DNA from: Lysinibacillus sphaericus
GTDB lineage: Bacteria > Bacillota > Bacilli > Bacillales_A > Planococcaceae
Reading direction: 5' to 3'
Length of the DNA: 48,362 nt
Assembly (NCBI RefSeq): GCF_006864135.1
Contig: NZ_SADV01000029.1
Coordinates: 1-48,362 of the forward strand
In this document: positions 18,435-26,354 of the stretch, piece after piece
Layout: each line of letters starts with the position of its first letter
How positions within the stretch are numbered: the first letter of the stretch is position 1
Program-made: the position numbers and the translations under genes
The notes under the pieces: model-generated
Told to the model about the DNA's origin: nothing
The model's input: the letters and a program-made list of their open reading frames with translations, nothing else
Database searches by the model: none

Positions 18435-18827
18435 TTATTTAGCAGCCCAAATATCTATTTCTAATTTAATATCGGGGAGTCCTAAAGCTGTAATATAGGC
18501 TATCGTCATAGAAGGATAGGGATTTCCAAACATCGATTCCCATTGTTGATCGAAGTCATCCCAATCAATTTCTTCTGTTGCCCAAATATTGGCCTTCACC
18601 ACATTGTCTGCATTAAGTCCCTCTGCCTCTAATATAAGTTGAATATTTTTCAACGTATTTTTAACCTGCTCAGATAGTGATGATGGCAACTCACCGCTAA
18701 CCCCTACTCCAATCTGTCCAGATAATGCATACATTGTTGCATTCTTAGGGATTATTGTAAGATGACTGTAATTGCCAACTGGGCTAGGTACTTGGATAGG
18801 ATTTTTGCGTGTTATTTTATGATTCAT
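18435..18827 (-). CDS. RidA/YjgF-family protein
   Basis: A 130-aa protein of the Rid (YER057c/YjgF) trimer family: SGQIGV near residue 36, NIQLILEAEGL and VVKANIWATE in the centre, and IKLEIDIWAA at the end. Canonical RidA enamine/imine deaminases carry a conserved arginine in a PxRS/T motif. Here the aligned segment reads YPSMTIAYI with no arginine, so it is more likely one of the Rid subfamilies without deaminase activity (inference). AAAGGAG precedes ATG at 18827. It lies downstream of the 21-codon peptide ORF, separated by a hairpin that could limit read-through. Confidence 0.85.
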   Translation of the reverse strand: MNHKITRKNPIQVPSPVGNYSHLTIIPKNATMYALSGQIGVGVSGELPSSLSEQVKNTLKNIQLILEAEGLNADNVVKANIWATEEIDWDDFDQQWESMFGNPYPSMTIAYITALGLPDIKLEIDIWAAK

Positions 18828-18857
18828 AGTTATTCTCCTTTAGGTTTGTATTTTCTA

Positions 18858-18880
18858 AAAAAGGGCAGACTCGTCCCTTA
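18858..18880 (-). terminator. Attenuator-like hairpin after small peptide ORF
   Basis: On the minus strand AAGGG-N9-CCCTTTTTT, 11 bases after the stop of the 21-codon ORF and 30 bases before the RidA-like start. Confidence 0.45.
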
Positions 18881-18890
18881 AAACTCAATT

Positions 18891-18956
18891 TTAGAAAAAA
18901 ACAGCTGTTGAGAATCCAATACCCATACTTAAAAAACGTATTGATCTTTTTTTCAT
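18891..18956 (-). CDS. 21-residue hydrophobic peptide
   Basis: ATG at 18956 is preceded by GGGGGAG with 6-base spacing, one of the strongest ribosome-binding sites in the window. The ORF encodes MKKRSIRFLSMGIGFSTAVF plus F: a basic N-terminus and a hydrophobic segment, like an isolated signal peptide or a secreted/leader peptide. It lies between the membrane serine hydrolase (stop at 19022) and a terminator-like hairpin. It may be a leader peptide, a small membrane toxin or signal, or the relic of a truncated secreted protein. Function unknown. Confidence 0.45.
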   Translation of the reverse strand: MKKRSIRFLSMGIGFSTAVFF

Positions 18957-19021
18957 TTGGATTCTCCCCCTTACCTAAAGTTATTCTCAATTTACCATGT
19001 TTTTCATAAACAATCAAATCT

Positions 19022-20533
19022 CTACATTTTTAATTCATTTTGCTTTTTGGTGAAAATCTTAACTATCCCCAATAATAAATAAATCACGCTTGCCACTATA
19101 ACACTATAAAATAACACAGTGATTGAGGTTGGACCCCATACTTTAATAAACGTCCAATTTGATCCCTCTAATAAAATTTTTGGGGACATACTGATAAGTG
19201 CAAAGATTATTGCAACACTTATAGAATGCAAGATTAATAATAAGGTCCTTTTCATATTTAAAGCCACTTTAATTCGTTGTTTTTTAATAATTTCCCTCAA
19301 GGTTGGTAACAATAGAATGCTTAAAAACATCCCAAAGCCTACTACAATAACGCATAGAAGCGAAACAATTTTATCAAGCTTCTGAAGGTTATCAGAATGA
19401 ACAGTATCAACCGTTTTCCCTTCCCATAAATCCATCACACCTTGACCTATCGCCGTTGTATAGCTCGAGTTCATATTAGATAATATGGCCACTCCCAATT
19501 GTTCATCAGGCTGCATCATAAAATAAGATGTAAATGTTGGATTTTCGCCGGCATGAAATAAATATTGTTTTTTGTCTCTTTCTATAACTCCCCACCCACT
19601 AGCGTAGTATGTATCCTTATCGAAAGGTTCAACAGATTGATCTGGGGTATGTGATTCTTGAATAATTTTTTTATCAATCGAATAAATTTGGCTACTTCCT
19701 AACTGTAAGTTTAACCATTTCGCTATATCATTTGTGTTACTTATAATATACCCTGCAGGCACATTTCCACGGTAGATAGGTGGTGTGTAATCCTGCTCTT
19801 TCATAAGCCCTATCTTATATCCTGACGCCATCTCATTAGATTTAACTTGATGAAGCCCAACAAATGAATCCTTCATATTAATCGGCTCTAATAGATGCTG
19901 TTTGATATACATATCAAAGGGTTGTTTTGAAACTTTTTCAATAACTAGGCCCAAAACATCATAATTGAGTGTTGCATATTCATATGAGCTACCTGGTTGT
20001 CTATTTAAAGGCTGATCAAGCAATTTTTTGACGGTCAACTCAAGAGCATTCGGTTCGTTACTTTTTGGAATATTAAATATAGTGTTAGTAGCGACGCCAC
20101 TTGTATGATATAGAAACTGATTAATAGTAATTGACTGAGGCTTGCCATTATATTTTAACTTTAACCATGGGATATACTTTTGGACATCATCAGAACGTTT
20201 TAGTAAGCCTTCCTTTTCCAATTGGAGAATGGCTAGTCCTGTGAATGCTTTCGATGTAGATCCTAGTTCAAATAATGTATTAGAAGTAACTGGTGTTTTT
20301 GACTGAACATCGGCATATCCAAAGCCTTTTTCATAAACCGTTTTCCCCTTCTCAACAATTACTACCGATATTCCTGGAATTTTACTAATCGCCTTTTGTT
20401 CTTTAACAAATTGATCAATCTTCTGAATTTTTTCAGTTGAATCTGCATTTGCTATTGTAGGCGTTATACTATATAAGATGACAATCATAACTACTATAAA
20501 CGGATAGATTTTTAATGATGGTTTCATTTTCAT
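19022..20533 (-). CDS. Membrane-anchored serine hydrolase (beta-lactamase/PBP class C family)
   Basis: A 503-aa S12-family hydrolase. A signal or anchor helix at ~8-28 is followed by the extracytoplasmic catalytic domain with SxxK (S92-T-S-K95), a tyrosine motif in YEYATLNYDVLG (YAT where YSN is common) and FHAGENPTF, the HxG-type third motif. Three or four membrane helices close the protein from ~395. Such proteins are D-aminopeptidase/esterase/PBP-like and act outside the membrane on peptidoglycan or small esters; the substrate is unknown. AAAGGAGAAATGAAA precedes ATG. Confidence 0.88.
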   Translation of the reverse strand: MKMKPSLKIYPFIVVMIVILYSITPTIANADSTEKIQKIDQFVKEQKAISKIPGISVVIVEKGKTVYEKGFGYADVQSKTPVTSNTLFELGSTSKAFTGLAILQLEKEGLLKRSDDVQKYIPWLKLKYNGKPQSITINQFLYHTSGVATNTIFNIPKSNEPNALELTVKKLLDQPLNRQPGSSYEYATLNYDVLGLVIEKVSKQPFDMYIKQHLLEPINMKDSFVGLHQVKSNEMASGYKIGLMKEQDYTPPIYRGNVPAGYIISNTNDIAKWLNLQLGSSQIYSIDKKIIQESHTPDQSVEPFDKDTYYASGWGVIERDKKQYLFHAGENPTFTSYFMMQPDEQLGVAILSNMNSSYTTAIGQGVMDLWEGKTVDTVHSDNLQKLDKIVSLLCVIVVGFGMFLSILLLPTLREIIKKQRIKVALNMKRTLLLILHSISVAIIFALISMSPKILLEGSNWTFIKVWGPTSITVLFYSVIVASVIYLLLGIVKIFTKKQNELKM

Positions 20534-20750
20534 TTCTCCTTTAAGCTAGGTACAAGGTTATAAACTTCCTTAACAACTTTGTTAACTATAACAAGGAATT
20601 AATACGATATCTATTGTTTTACATGACAAATAACATCACAACATGACAGTTTTGTAACGTACCGTGCTTATAGAAAATCTTGAATAAAAGCAAAAAGATC
20701 AACTACCCATAAAAAAATGAGAGCCGACCTTTTTTGCTGACCGTTAAAAT

Positions 20751-21362
20751 TTAAATTTCTGCCCTAAAAGCTTTCCCTAGCTGGTACCCAAGTCCAAAAT
20801 AATGACGGAAATTATAAATGAGTGGGCTCCATTTATTTGGATCAATATAATTTTCTTTAACAATAATTTCCTTATGAGCATGTACATGTATTACTTGTGT
20901 CTCAACAATGGCAAAAAAGGAAGCATAATCAGGGATTCGAATATGTTTTACTCTTGCCTCAAGTTGAATTGGACATTCCGCAATTCTTGTAGGCTTTACT
21001 GATTTAGATTCGTTAGGTGTTAAATTACTAATTTCATATTTATCTTTTTCAAATGTGAATCCATTTGCTCTCTTATACTCAGGAACGGGTATTTTTCCTG
21101 TAAATGGCGCTAATTTTTCTACATTCCCCCATAATGAAGGACCTGGAACATTAATGACACATTCAGGATGTCGTTCTAAATTTTCAATAGCCTTTCCCCC
21201 AAGCCCAATTCCTAAAATAATACAATCCCCTAAAGCCCATGATGACGAAAGAGGGCTTATATTTACTGTGCCATCTTCATTTAGCGTAGTTAATAAAATT
21301 ACAGGTGTCCCGTAGTAAAGAATTTTGGGATTAATCATCTCTGTGTTAGCAATTTGAGTCAT
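20751..21362 (-). CDS. Flavin reductase-like (FMN-binding split barrel) protein
   Basis: A 203-aa protein of the flavin reductase/FMN-binding split-barrel family: YYGTPVILLTTLNEDGTVNISP (split here by the motif core NISPLSSSWALG), then LGGKAIENL and a C-terminal YFGLGYQLGKAFRAEI. It likely binds FMN and reduces it or uses it as a cofactor. I chose ATG at 21362, preceded by GGAGGAGATAAA, over one at 21389. A perfect 10-bp inverted repeat at 21409-21432 probably controls it. A monocistronic unit. Confidence 0.85.
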   Translation of the reverse strand: MTQIANTEMINPKILYYGTPVILLTTLNEDGTVNISPLSSSWALGDCIILGIGLGGKAIENLERHPECVINVPGPSLWGNVEKLAPFTGKIPVPEYKRANGFTFEKDKYEISNLTPNESKSVKPTRIAECPIQLEARVKHIRIPDYASFFAIVETQVIHVHAHKEIIVKENYIDPNKWSPLIYNFRHYFGLGYQLGKAFRAEI

Positions 21363-21408
21363 TTTATCTCCTCCTATCCGTACTTTCAATTTATATAGTA
21401 CAAGATAG

Positions 21409-21432
21409 ATATTTCGATTTTCATCGAAATAT
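21409..21432. promoter_or_regulatory. 10-bp perfect inverted repeat upstream of flavin reductase gene
   Basis: ATATTTCGAT and its exact inverse ATCGAAATAT flank a TTTC spacer, 47-70 bp upstream of the start codon. The size fits a dimeric repressor site (for example MarR/DUF24 or ArsR type). No regulator gene is adjacent. Confidence 0.55.
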
Positions 21433-21789
21433 GGATTACATTTCTTTCTTCTAGATGCACTTTGGCATGGAGAAAAAGATGATATATGGGCAAAATACTA
21501 AAATTATAAGAGTAAAATTTTTGATGAAATAATAAATGACCAGGCTCAAAATGAATTGAGTATCTGGTCATTGCCTTTTACGCACTTACGGGCGTTTTTT
21601 ATGTAAAAGCTATACTTTTTCCAATTAGTTGGAATTTTTTTTATAAATGGTGAAAACTTAGATAAAATGACCTTCTTTAATGTCTATCTAAAAAGTCAAT
21701 GTACTGTTGCATAAAAGCGTTTACAACACTAATGGTTGTACATATTTTACAAGAACAATGAACATTCTCATAACTCCCTTTGTTAACGA
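21433..21789. other. Intergenic region with a long hairpin
   Basis: No gene seen. A nested hairpin AATGACCAG...CTGGTCATT with an inner CTCAA/TTGAG stem spans 21535-21572 and has T-rich flanks on both strands. It may be a terminator relic. Confidence 0.4.
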
Positions 21790-22482
21790 TTATCGTCTAT
21801 TTTTAATAACAACTTCAGTTACAGCTAACGCTTTTCTTGGTTTAATATTTTCCATAATAATATCCGCGATGTCATTAGGATCCATTAATGTCTTAGTTTT
21901 TTCCTCGGTAAACACACCGTCCCAAAATTCTGTTCTCATGCCACCCATGTACACAGCACATACATTAATAGCGGTATCGCTTAATTCAAGTGCAAGACTC
22001 TCTGTAAATCCACGTACACCAAATTTACTAGCACAATAAACAGATTCTGTTACTTTTCCTTCTAAACCAGCTGTAGAAACGATATTGACGATTGTTCCTT
22101 CATTGTGTTCTTTCATACCTTTTAGTACTTCTTGTGTGCAAAAAATTGTTCCTTTTAAGTTAATATCAATCATTTGATGAACTGAATCCTCATTCAAGTT
22201 TTCAGCTTTATCAAAATAGCCAACACCAGCATTATTAATTAGTAATGGAATTGATCCAAAATCATCTTGTATAGAACGAATTATTTGAGCAACCATTTGT
22301 TTCGAAGTAACATCAACCTCATAAATAGAATAGCCATTGGTTAAAGCTTTAGCCGTACTCTCAAGTTTTGATTTCGTACGGCCGAGTAAACAAATGTGAT
22401 TGCCTAAAGACGAATATTTTTTAGCAAGTGCTGCACCTAAACCACTACCAGCCCCTGTTATAACAACGATATTTTTGCTCAT
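21790..22482 (-). CDS. Short-chain dehydrogenase/reductase (SDR)
   Basis: A 230-aa classical SDR. The cofactor motif TGAGSGLG is at residues 9-16, the NNAG motif is in the middle, the catalytic Ser is in VSTAG and the catalytic Tyr/Lys are in YCASK. GRTKSKLE after the second strand suggests NADP(H) preference. The oxidised or reduced substrate is unknown. I chose ATG at 22482 because GAGAGG lies 9 bases upstream; the ATG at 22491 abuts that site. It stands alone. Confidence 0.9.
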   Translation of the reverse strand: MSKNIVVITGAGSGLGAALAKKYSSLGNHICLLGRTKSKLESTAKALTNGYSIYEVDVTSKQMVAQIIRSIQDDFGSIPLLINNAGVGYFDKAENLNEDSVHQMIDINLKGTIFCTQEVLKGMKEHNEGTIVNIVSTAGLEGKVTESVYCASKFGVRGFTESLALELSDTAINVCAVYMGGMRTEFWDGVFTEEKTKTLMDPNDIADIIMENIKPRKALAVTEVVIKNRR

Positions 22483-22878
22483 ATTGATCATCCTCTCTCG
22501 CAGTTAATTATACCAGAAGAGGAACGCTAAATTGTATCGATATTCCCGCCCTATTCAATTTTTAAAAAATCTATGAGAGCACTAATGCACCTACTTTTTG
22601 GAAGCTAACACAAAATGAATTGAATATGATACCTAAAAGCTAACTACTCTCAAATCAATAGTAGTTATTTCTTTTAAAAACCTCAAACAGATAAAAAGAT
22701 TAAAGAACTATAACGATATTTATTCATTTCGATGCATATAAGTTCCAATTCATTCAAACCCCCATGTCAATCAACACTTTTATGTCATTTTTTGGTTATT
22801 CTATACATATAATATTATATTTATTAATAAAACGACATAATTTCATCGAACACAGAATATAATTCTGGAGGGTGTTAA
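22483..22878. other. Regulatory gap upstream of the three-ORF module
   Basis: About 400 bases without a gene. AACTACT/AGTAGTT (~22640-22668) forms a hairpin with a T-rich tail. An imperfect inverted repeat ATGTCATTTT (22782-22791) and AAAACGACAT (22829-22838) brackets a very TA-rich stretch just upstream of ORF1, where its promoter must lie. Confidence 0.35.
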
Positions 22879-23967
22879 ATGAATACAATTAAATCTTTAA
22901 TTTTCCCCCAAGACTTGCATAGATTAAGCAAAACTCAACTCAAAGAGATTTGTAATAAATTGACTTTAGAAACAACTGGCAATGTAAATGAATTAGCAAG
23001 TAGAGTGTGGAACTCTTTTGATCATATTGAAGGCGATGTTCTTAAAATGATAAGCAATAATATTTTCTCCGGAGCAGTTTCTTTAGCTTGGTACCAGGCG
23101 ACAAATAATACTGGTTTAATCGGATTTAAACAAAGTATTATTGATAAAATGCCATTTAACCCTTTCGAAAAAGTAGTTACACCAAACAGCGAAAATGTCC
23201 CTATTGATCCTACGATTATTGCCGCTGCTGAAATCGAAGGTTCTCAAGCATATTATTTAAGATTTATTCATAGAACTGGTGTTAATGTTGATTACTTTTT
23301 AGCTAACCGAAGAGAATACATTAAACACGAAATAACAACAGTTTATATTGATGAAGACAAGGGAATAATTGAAGTACGAGCAAGTTCAGCTGTTGCCAAA
23401 AAAATCATTGCTTGGTTAACTAAAATAGTCGATGATAAATATGAATTCAAACAACACGATTTGTTAGAGAAGTATGGGGGTACTCTTGAGTCTTTAGCTG
23501 ATACACTTCAAGGAAGGCTTATTGATGCTACAGGAAGACCAGCAGGATCCGTAAATACATTTGAAGAAACACAGGGTCAATCAATTGTGAGTATACTTTC
23601 TGCAATTGACGAATACTATACTAATGGTGAATTATCCATTCTAGAGCAAAATTTAAATAGCGAAGATATTACTGGCATTTTAGAAACAACACCTTTTACG
23701 TTGCTCCTTTTAAGTGGTCTTGAAACAATAGGTTTAGGTAGTATTAGAGAACTAAGAGGTTTACCTTTATACAATTATTTAGAACCTTATCTATCCAAAC
23801 AAAAAGGATCCATATTATTTGAACATAGTGTTGATGGCGTGGAACAAGAATATTCTATACGAATCGGTGTCAATACAAAGACATTTAAGTTCAATGCATT
23901 TGCGTCTGAACCTGTATTGGATTATATTAGAGAAAAATTGATTTACCAAATTTATTCTGCGAGGTAA
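22879..23967 (+). CDS. Unknown protein with SAP-like N-terminus (module ORF1)
   Basis: A 362-aa soluble protein I do not recognise. Residues ~13-45 (LSKTQLKEICNKLTLETTGN, then VNELASRVW) match the pattern of a SAP-type DNA-binding helix-extended-helix. The middle (residues ~110-190) is mixed alpha/beta with TTVYIDEDKGIIEVRAS, and the C-terminus is strand-rich. No membrane segment or enzymatic motif stands out. TCTGGAGGG precedes ATG by 8 bases. ORF2 starts 5 bases after its stop, so the two are translationally coupled and probably work together. Confidence 0.75.
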   Translation: MNTIKSLIFPQDLHRLSKTQLKEICNKLTLETTGNVNELASRVWNSFDHIEGDVLKMISNNIFSGAVSLAWYQATNNTGLIGFKQSIIDKMPFNPFEKVVTPNSENVPIDPTIIAAAEIEGSQAYYLRFIHRTGVNVDYFLANRREYIKHEITTVYIDEDKGIIEVRASSAVAKKIIAWLTKIVDDKYEFKQHDLLEKYGGTLESLADTLQGRLIDATGRPAGSVNTFEETQGQSIVSILSAIDEYYTNGELSILEQNLNSEDITGILETTPFTLLLLSGLETIGLGSIRELRGLPLYNYLEPYLSKQKGSILFEHSVDGVEQEYSIRIGVNTKTFKFNAFASEPVLDYIREKLIYQIYSAR

Positions 23968-23972
23968 AAGTA

Positions 23973-24362
23973 TTGAGCAATTTAAAGCCATGGGAAATTT
24001 CTCAAAAAATAGATAATGCACTTGAGGCAATTGCTATCAGTAAGGTTGGAAAATTTTACCATAGTTATATTGCAAAAATAACTAACTTACCTCTTGGAGT
24101 AGTTATTGATACATTATCTGAATTAGAAAAAAAAGAAGCGCTCGTTATAAAATTAGAATTTCACTGCGAGGAATGTAGTAGAAGTATTTTAACTGCTAAT
24201 AAATCTGAACTTGACAATATTGATTCCATTCCTTGCAAGTATTGTGGTACAGAAAACTGTTTTGATCCTTTAAACGCCATTCCAATAATCGAATTAAGTG
24301 ATGATTTCAGACAAAGTTTTTCAAAAAAAAAATTAATAACAAAACGGAAAATGTCGGGTTAA
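23973..24362 (+). CDS. Winged-helix/zinc-ribbon protein (module ORF2)
   Basis: A 129-aa protein starting at TTG (23973), 8 bases after GAGGT and 5 bases after ORF1. The N-terminal half looks like a winged helix (YIAKITNLPLGVVIDTLSEL and KEALVIKLEF). A zinc ribbon follows: CEEC, then 22 residues, then CKYC. The C-terminus enters an A10 run (24323-24332) and stops 10 codons later. A -1 shift at that run would fuse it to ORF3's frame, giving one ~282-aa protein. Function unknown; the architecture suggests nucleic-acid binding. Confidence 0.7.
   Translation: MSNLKPWEISQKIDNALEAIAISKVGKFYHSYIAKITNLPLGVVIDTLSELEKKEALVIKLEFHCEECSRSILTANKSELDNIDSIPCKYCGTENCFDPLNAIPIIELSDDFRQSFSKKKLITKRKMSG
24323..24332 (+). 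other. A10 slippery run joining ORF2 and ORF3
   Basis: Ten consecutive As read TCA-AAA-AAA-AAA-TTA in the ORF2 frame. The -1 frame is open from 24305 through the ORF3 start at 24488 and is coding-like throughout (NKPESLREIIGILAEENSD). Transcript slippage, -1 frameshifting or a missing A would each give the fusion. Confidence 0.55.
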
Positions 24363-24487
24363 GTAAGCAAAATAAACCTGAGAGTTTAAGAGAAATTATC
24401 GGTATTTTAGCCGAAGAAAATTCTGATCAATTATTAGAGAAAGTATCAAAGCTCGGGAAAGTTACTATTATCTTAGGAGATGGTTAT

Positions 24488-24820
24488 ATGGGTGATTCTA
24501 GTAAATATGGTGGTTTAACTTTTGGAGAAAACAAAGGTAATATAACTATTGAAAACAATGGTACACTCAATCAAGGGATAGCTAGCTTGCCTAATGACAT
24601 TATCAATGCTTTACAACAGCTTCATGAAGAAATTCAACACCTAGCTGAGGAACAACGAGAGATTGCGGAAGCTAATTTTGAACTCCTACAAACTCATATA
24701 GAAAATGGAGATAAAGAGAAAGCTAAAAAACCATTAGAGAAATTAACTAGTATACTAGGTGTTATTAGCTCTATTGTATCGATCGCTTCTGCCTTAGGAC
24801 TTGGTATTCCTTTAAAATAA
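24488..24820 (+). CDS. Unknown small protein with hydrophobic C-terminal helix (module ORF3)
   Basis: A 110-aa protein. It starts with a glycine/asparagine-rich repeat-like segment (GGLTFGENKGNITIENNG), continues with an amphipathic, charged helical region (~residues 33-85: QLHEEIQHLAEEQREIAEAN), and ends with a hydrophobic helix (ILGVISSIVSIASALGLGIP). ATG is preceded by AGGAGATGGTTAT, so it can be made alone, but its frame is open upstream and could be an extension of ORF2. The layout resembles small effectors of conflict systems (inference only). Followed by hairpins at 24841-24871 and 24957-25007. Confidence 0.65.
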   Translation: MGDSSKYGGLTFGENKGNITIENNGTLNQGIASLPNDIINALQQLHEEIQHLAEEQREIAEANFELLQTHIENGDKEKAKKPLEKLTSILGVISSIVSIASALGLGIPLK

Positions 24821-24956
24821 TTAAATAGAGAACAAAAAGAAAAACCAGAATGGAAAAATCATTCCGGTTAAAATCTAACTTTTGGGTTTCACTACATTTT
24901 TTATTAGTGACTTTTTTTATTAAGCTGTTTTTGAAAAGATTGTTGCTGTTAAAATT

Positions 24957-25007
24957 AAAAGGCAGATTTAATCTACAAAATGTGTAGGATAAATTCTGCC
25001 TTTTTGT
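24957..25007. terminator. Terminator after the three-ORF module
   Basis: AAAAGGCAGA...TCTGCCTTTTT with a partly paired inner stem; A- and T-runs allow action in both directions. Confidence 0.65.
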
Positions 25008-25023
25008 TTGGATATATAGTTAA

Positions 25024-25245
25024 ATGAAATCTATTCTTCATAAATTTGCAGATTATCGTATAAATAGTGGAATACCTTATTTTTTTCTTCAAATCGACCA
25101 AGGTATGCCAAAGGAATTTAGTGAAGAAGTATGGTCAGATACTAAAGAAAAAGCAATACAAGTTACAGTTGAGCATTTTAAAAACGAAAACAATATTGAA
25201 GTTAAAATAAATGAAGTTAGTTCTTCAGGTGAACTTACATTGTAA
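25024..25245 (+). CDS. Hypothetical 73-residue protein
   Basis: A small soluble, acidic and lysine-rich protein (ADYRINSGIPYFFLQIDQ near the start, VEHFKNENNIEVKINEV near the end). The ribosome-binding site is weak (TTGGAT about 10 bases upstream), but the composition is protein-like. No family recognised. It converges on a Nudix pseudogene, with 11 bp of overlap at the 3' ends. Confidence 0.45.
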   Translation: MKSILHKFADYRINSGIPYFFLQIDQGMPKEFSEEVWSDTKEKAIQVTVEHFKNENNIEVKINEVSSSGELTL

Positions 25246-25512
25246 TAAAAAATGGATGATTATCTTTATATACACATTTTAAAAATTCCTCTTTAAAGTC
25301 ATCATTTCTTATCAGTTTTAATGCATCTTCAATGCTAAAAAAAACGACCTCTAAACTTTCTTTACTTGTTTTTAAACTTCCATTTATAGGTGTTCCTAAC
25401 GACCGTATATTACATATATTTCCCTTCAACTCTTGTGAAACTCCACCAAAATTCAATAATATCAATGATTATTCCTGTTTCTTCTTTAACCTCTCTAACA
25501 AATTGCTCCGAT
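25235..25512 (-). pseudogene. Nudix hydrolase pseudogene
   Basis: Two minus-strand frames together spell the C-terminal two thirds of a Nudix protein. First comes the end of the Nudix box, EQFVREVKEETGIII (25512 to ~25455). After a one-base slip at the T4 run near 25447 it continues as NFGGVSQELKGNICNIRSLG and SKESLEVVFFSIEDALKLI to the stop at 25235. The first half of the Nudix box and the N-terminus are absent; that side runs into the diverged repeat at 25518-25573. Truncated and frameshifted. Confidence 0.7.
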
Positions 25513-25517
25513 AGTTC

Positions 25518-25573
25518 AATAAGAAAAAAGAGCTGCTTACGCAACCCAATTTTCTTCAAGTAAAGCACCCCAT
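25518..25573. repeat. Diverged ~55-bp repeat, copy A
   Basis: Shares GTTCAATAAGAAAAAAGAGC and CTTCAAGTAAAGCACCCCAT with 26355-26420, with a variable centre. It lies where the Nudix pseudogene loses its N-terminus. Confidence 0.6.
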
Positions 25574-25668
25574 TCGTACTACAAATTACTCCCTACTATC
25601 AGCTTGTTACCTTCTTATAATTTCCCCATTAGTTCATGTCTTTGGCGGGAATTGTAGTAATGTGAGAA

Positions 25669-26085
25669 TCAATCGTATATTACATTTTGTCCTTGTTCAC
25701 TTAACTTTTTTAAAGATGTAAGCATATGATTTATTTCTTCATCGGAATGTCTTTCCCATGAACTTAATTCAGCTATTATTTTTAAAGGAGATATGGACCT
25801 ATAAGAACGTGTTGGGTTTCCAGGAAATCGTTTGTCAGTTAAGTTCGGATCATTTTCAAAATCACCTAATGGCTCTACAATATAAATTCTCTCTTTTGAT
25901 TTAGATCTTGCTAACTCAGCACCCCATTTAGCCGCGTCTAATGTTGCAGTAAAATATATATGGTTAGATTTCTTATCCTGATAATTGGATAAGTGCAAAG
26001 GTTCAAGTAGATCTCCGATTTTCAGTACTGATTTAGTACCATGAAAGAATGGACCGGGATCTAAGATATTTTTTTTGTCATTCAT
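25669..26085 (-). CDS. arr: Rifamycin ADP-ribosyltransferase (Arr)
   Basis: A 138-aa Arr enzyme, the family's usual length. Conserved blocks are GPFFHGTK (H15), NHIYFTATLDAAKWGAELA, RIYIVEPLG, DPNLTDKRFPGNPTRSYRS and a short helical tail. Arr transfers ADP-ribose from NAD+ to the C23 hydroxyl of rifamycins and so gives rifampicin resistance; chromosomal copies are known in environmental bacteria including bacilli. The start follows AAGGGGTG with 8-9 base spacing. An inverted repeat (26097-26134) could pair with this ribosome-binding site. Intact, unlike its neighbours. Confidence 0.93.
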   Translation of the reverse strand: MNDKKNILDPGPFFHGTKSVLKIGDLLEPLHLSNYQDKKSNHIYFTATLDAAKWGAELARSKSKERIYIVEPLGDFENDPNLTDKRFPGNPTRSYRSISPLKIIAELSSWERHSDEEINHMLTSLKKLSEQGQNVIYD

Positions 26086-26096
26086 ATAAAAGCACC

Positions 26097-26134
26097 CCTT
26101 ATACTTTTTTTGACTTGCGTATAACAGTATAAGG
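26097..26134 (-). promoter_or_regulatory. Inverted repeat that could mask the arr ribosome-binding site
   Basis: In the transcript, CCTTATAC is followed 22 bases later by GTATAAGG, whose AAGG is the first half of the AAGGGG ribosome-binding site of arr. Pairing would hide it. Whether transcription starts upstream of the first arm is unknown. Confidence 0.4.
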
Positions 26135-26354
26135 TAAGGAATGGTGAAAAAGTAGTCTATAAATAATTATCAGATGGGGCTATAATATAAGTAGAGAGTA
26201 AGACGTAAACGGTATTCAAACGTTTTTTGAAAGCCGTAAACTGAGATGAAATTGTCCGAACATTTTTCCAGCTTCATAGATATCTTTTTCTTTGCCTGAG
26301 TATTTCTTTCCTTCTATAAGTGGAACAAGCTAACTCTTCCACTAATCTGCCCAG

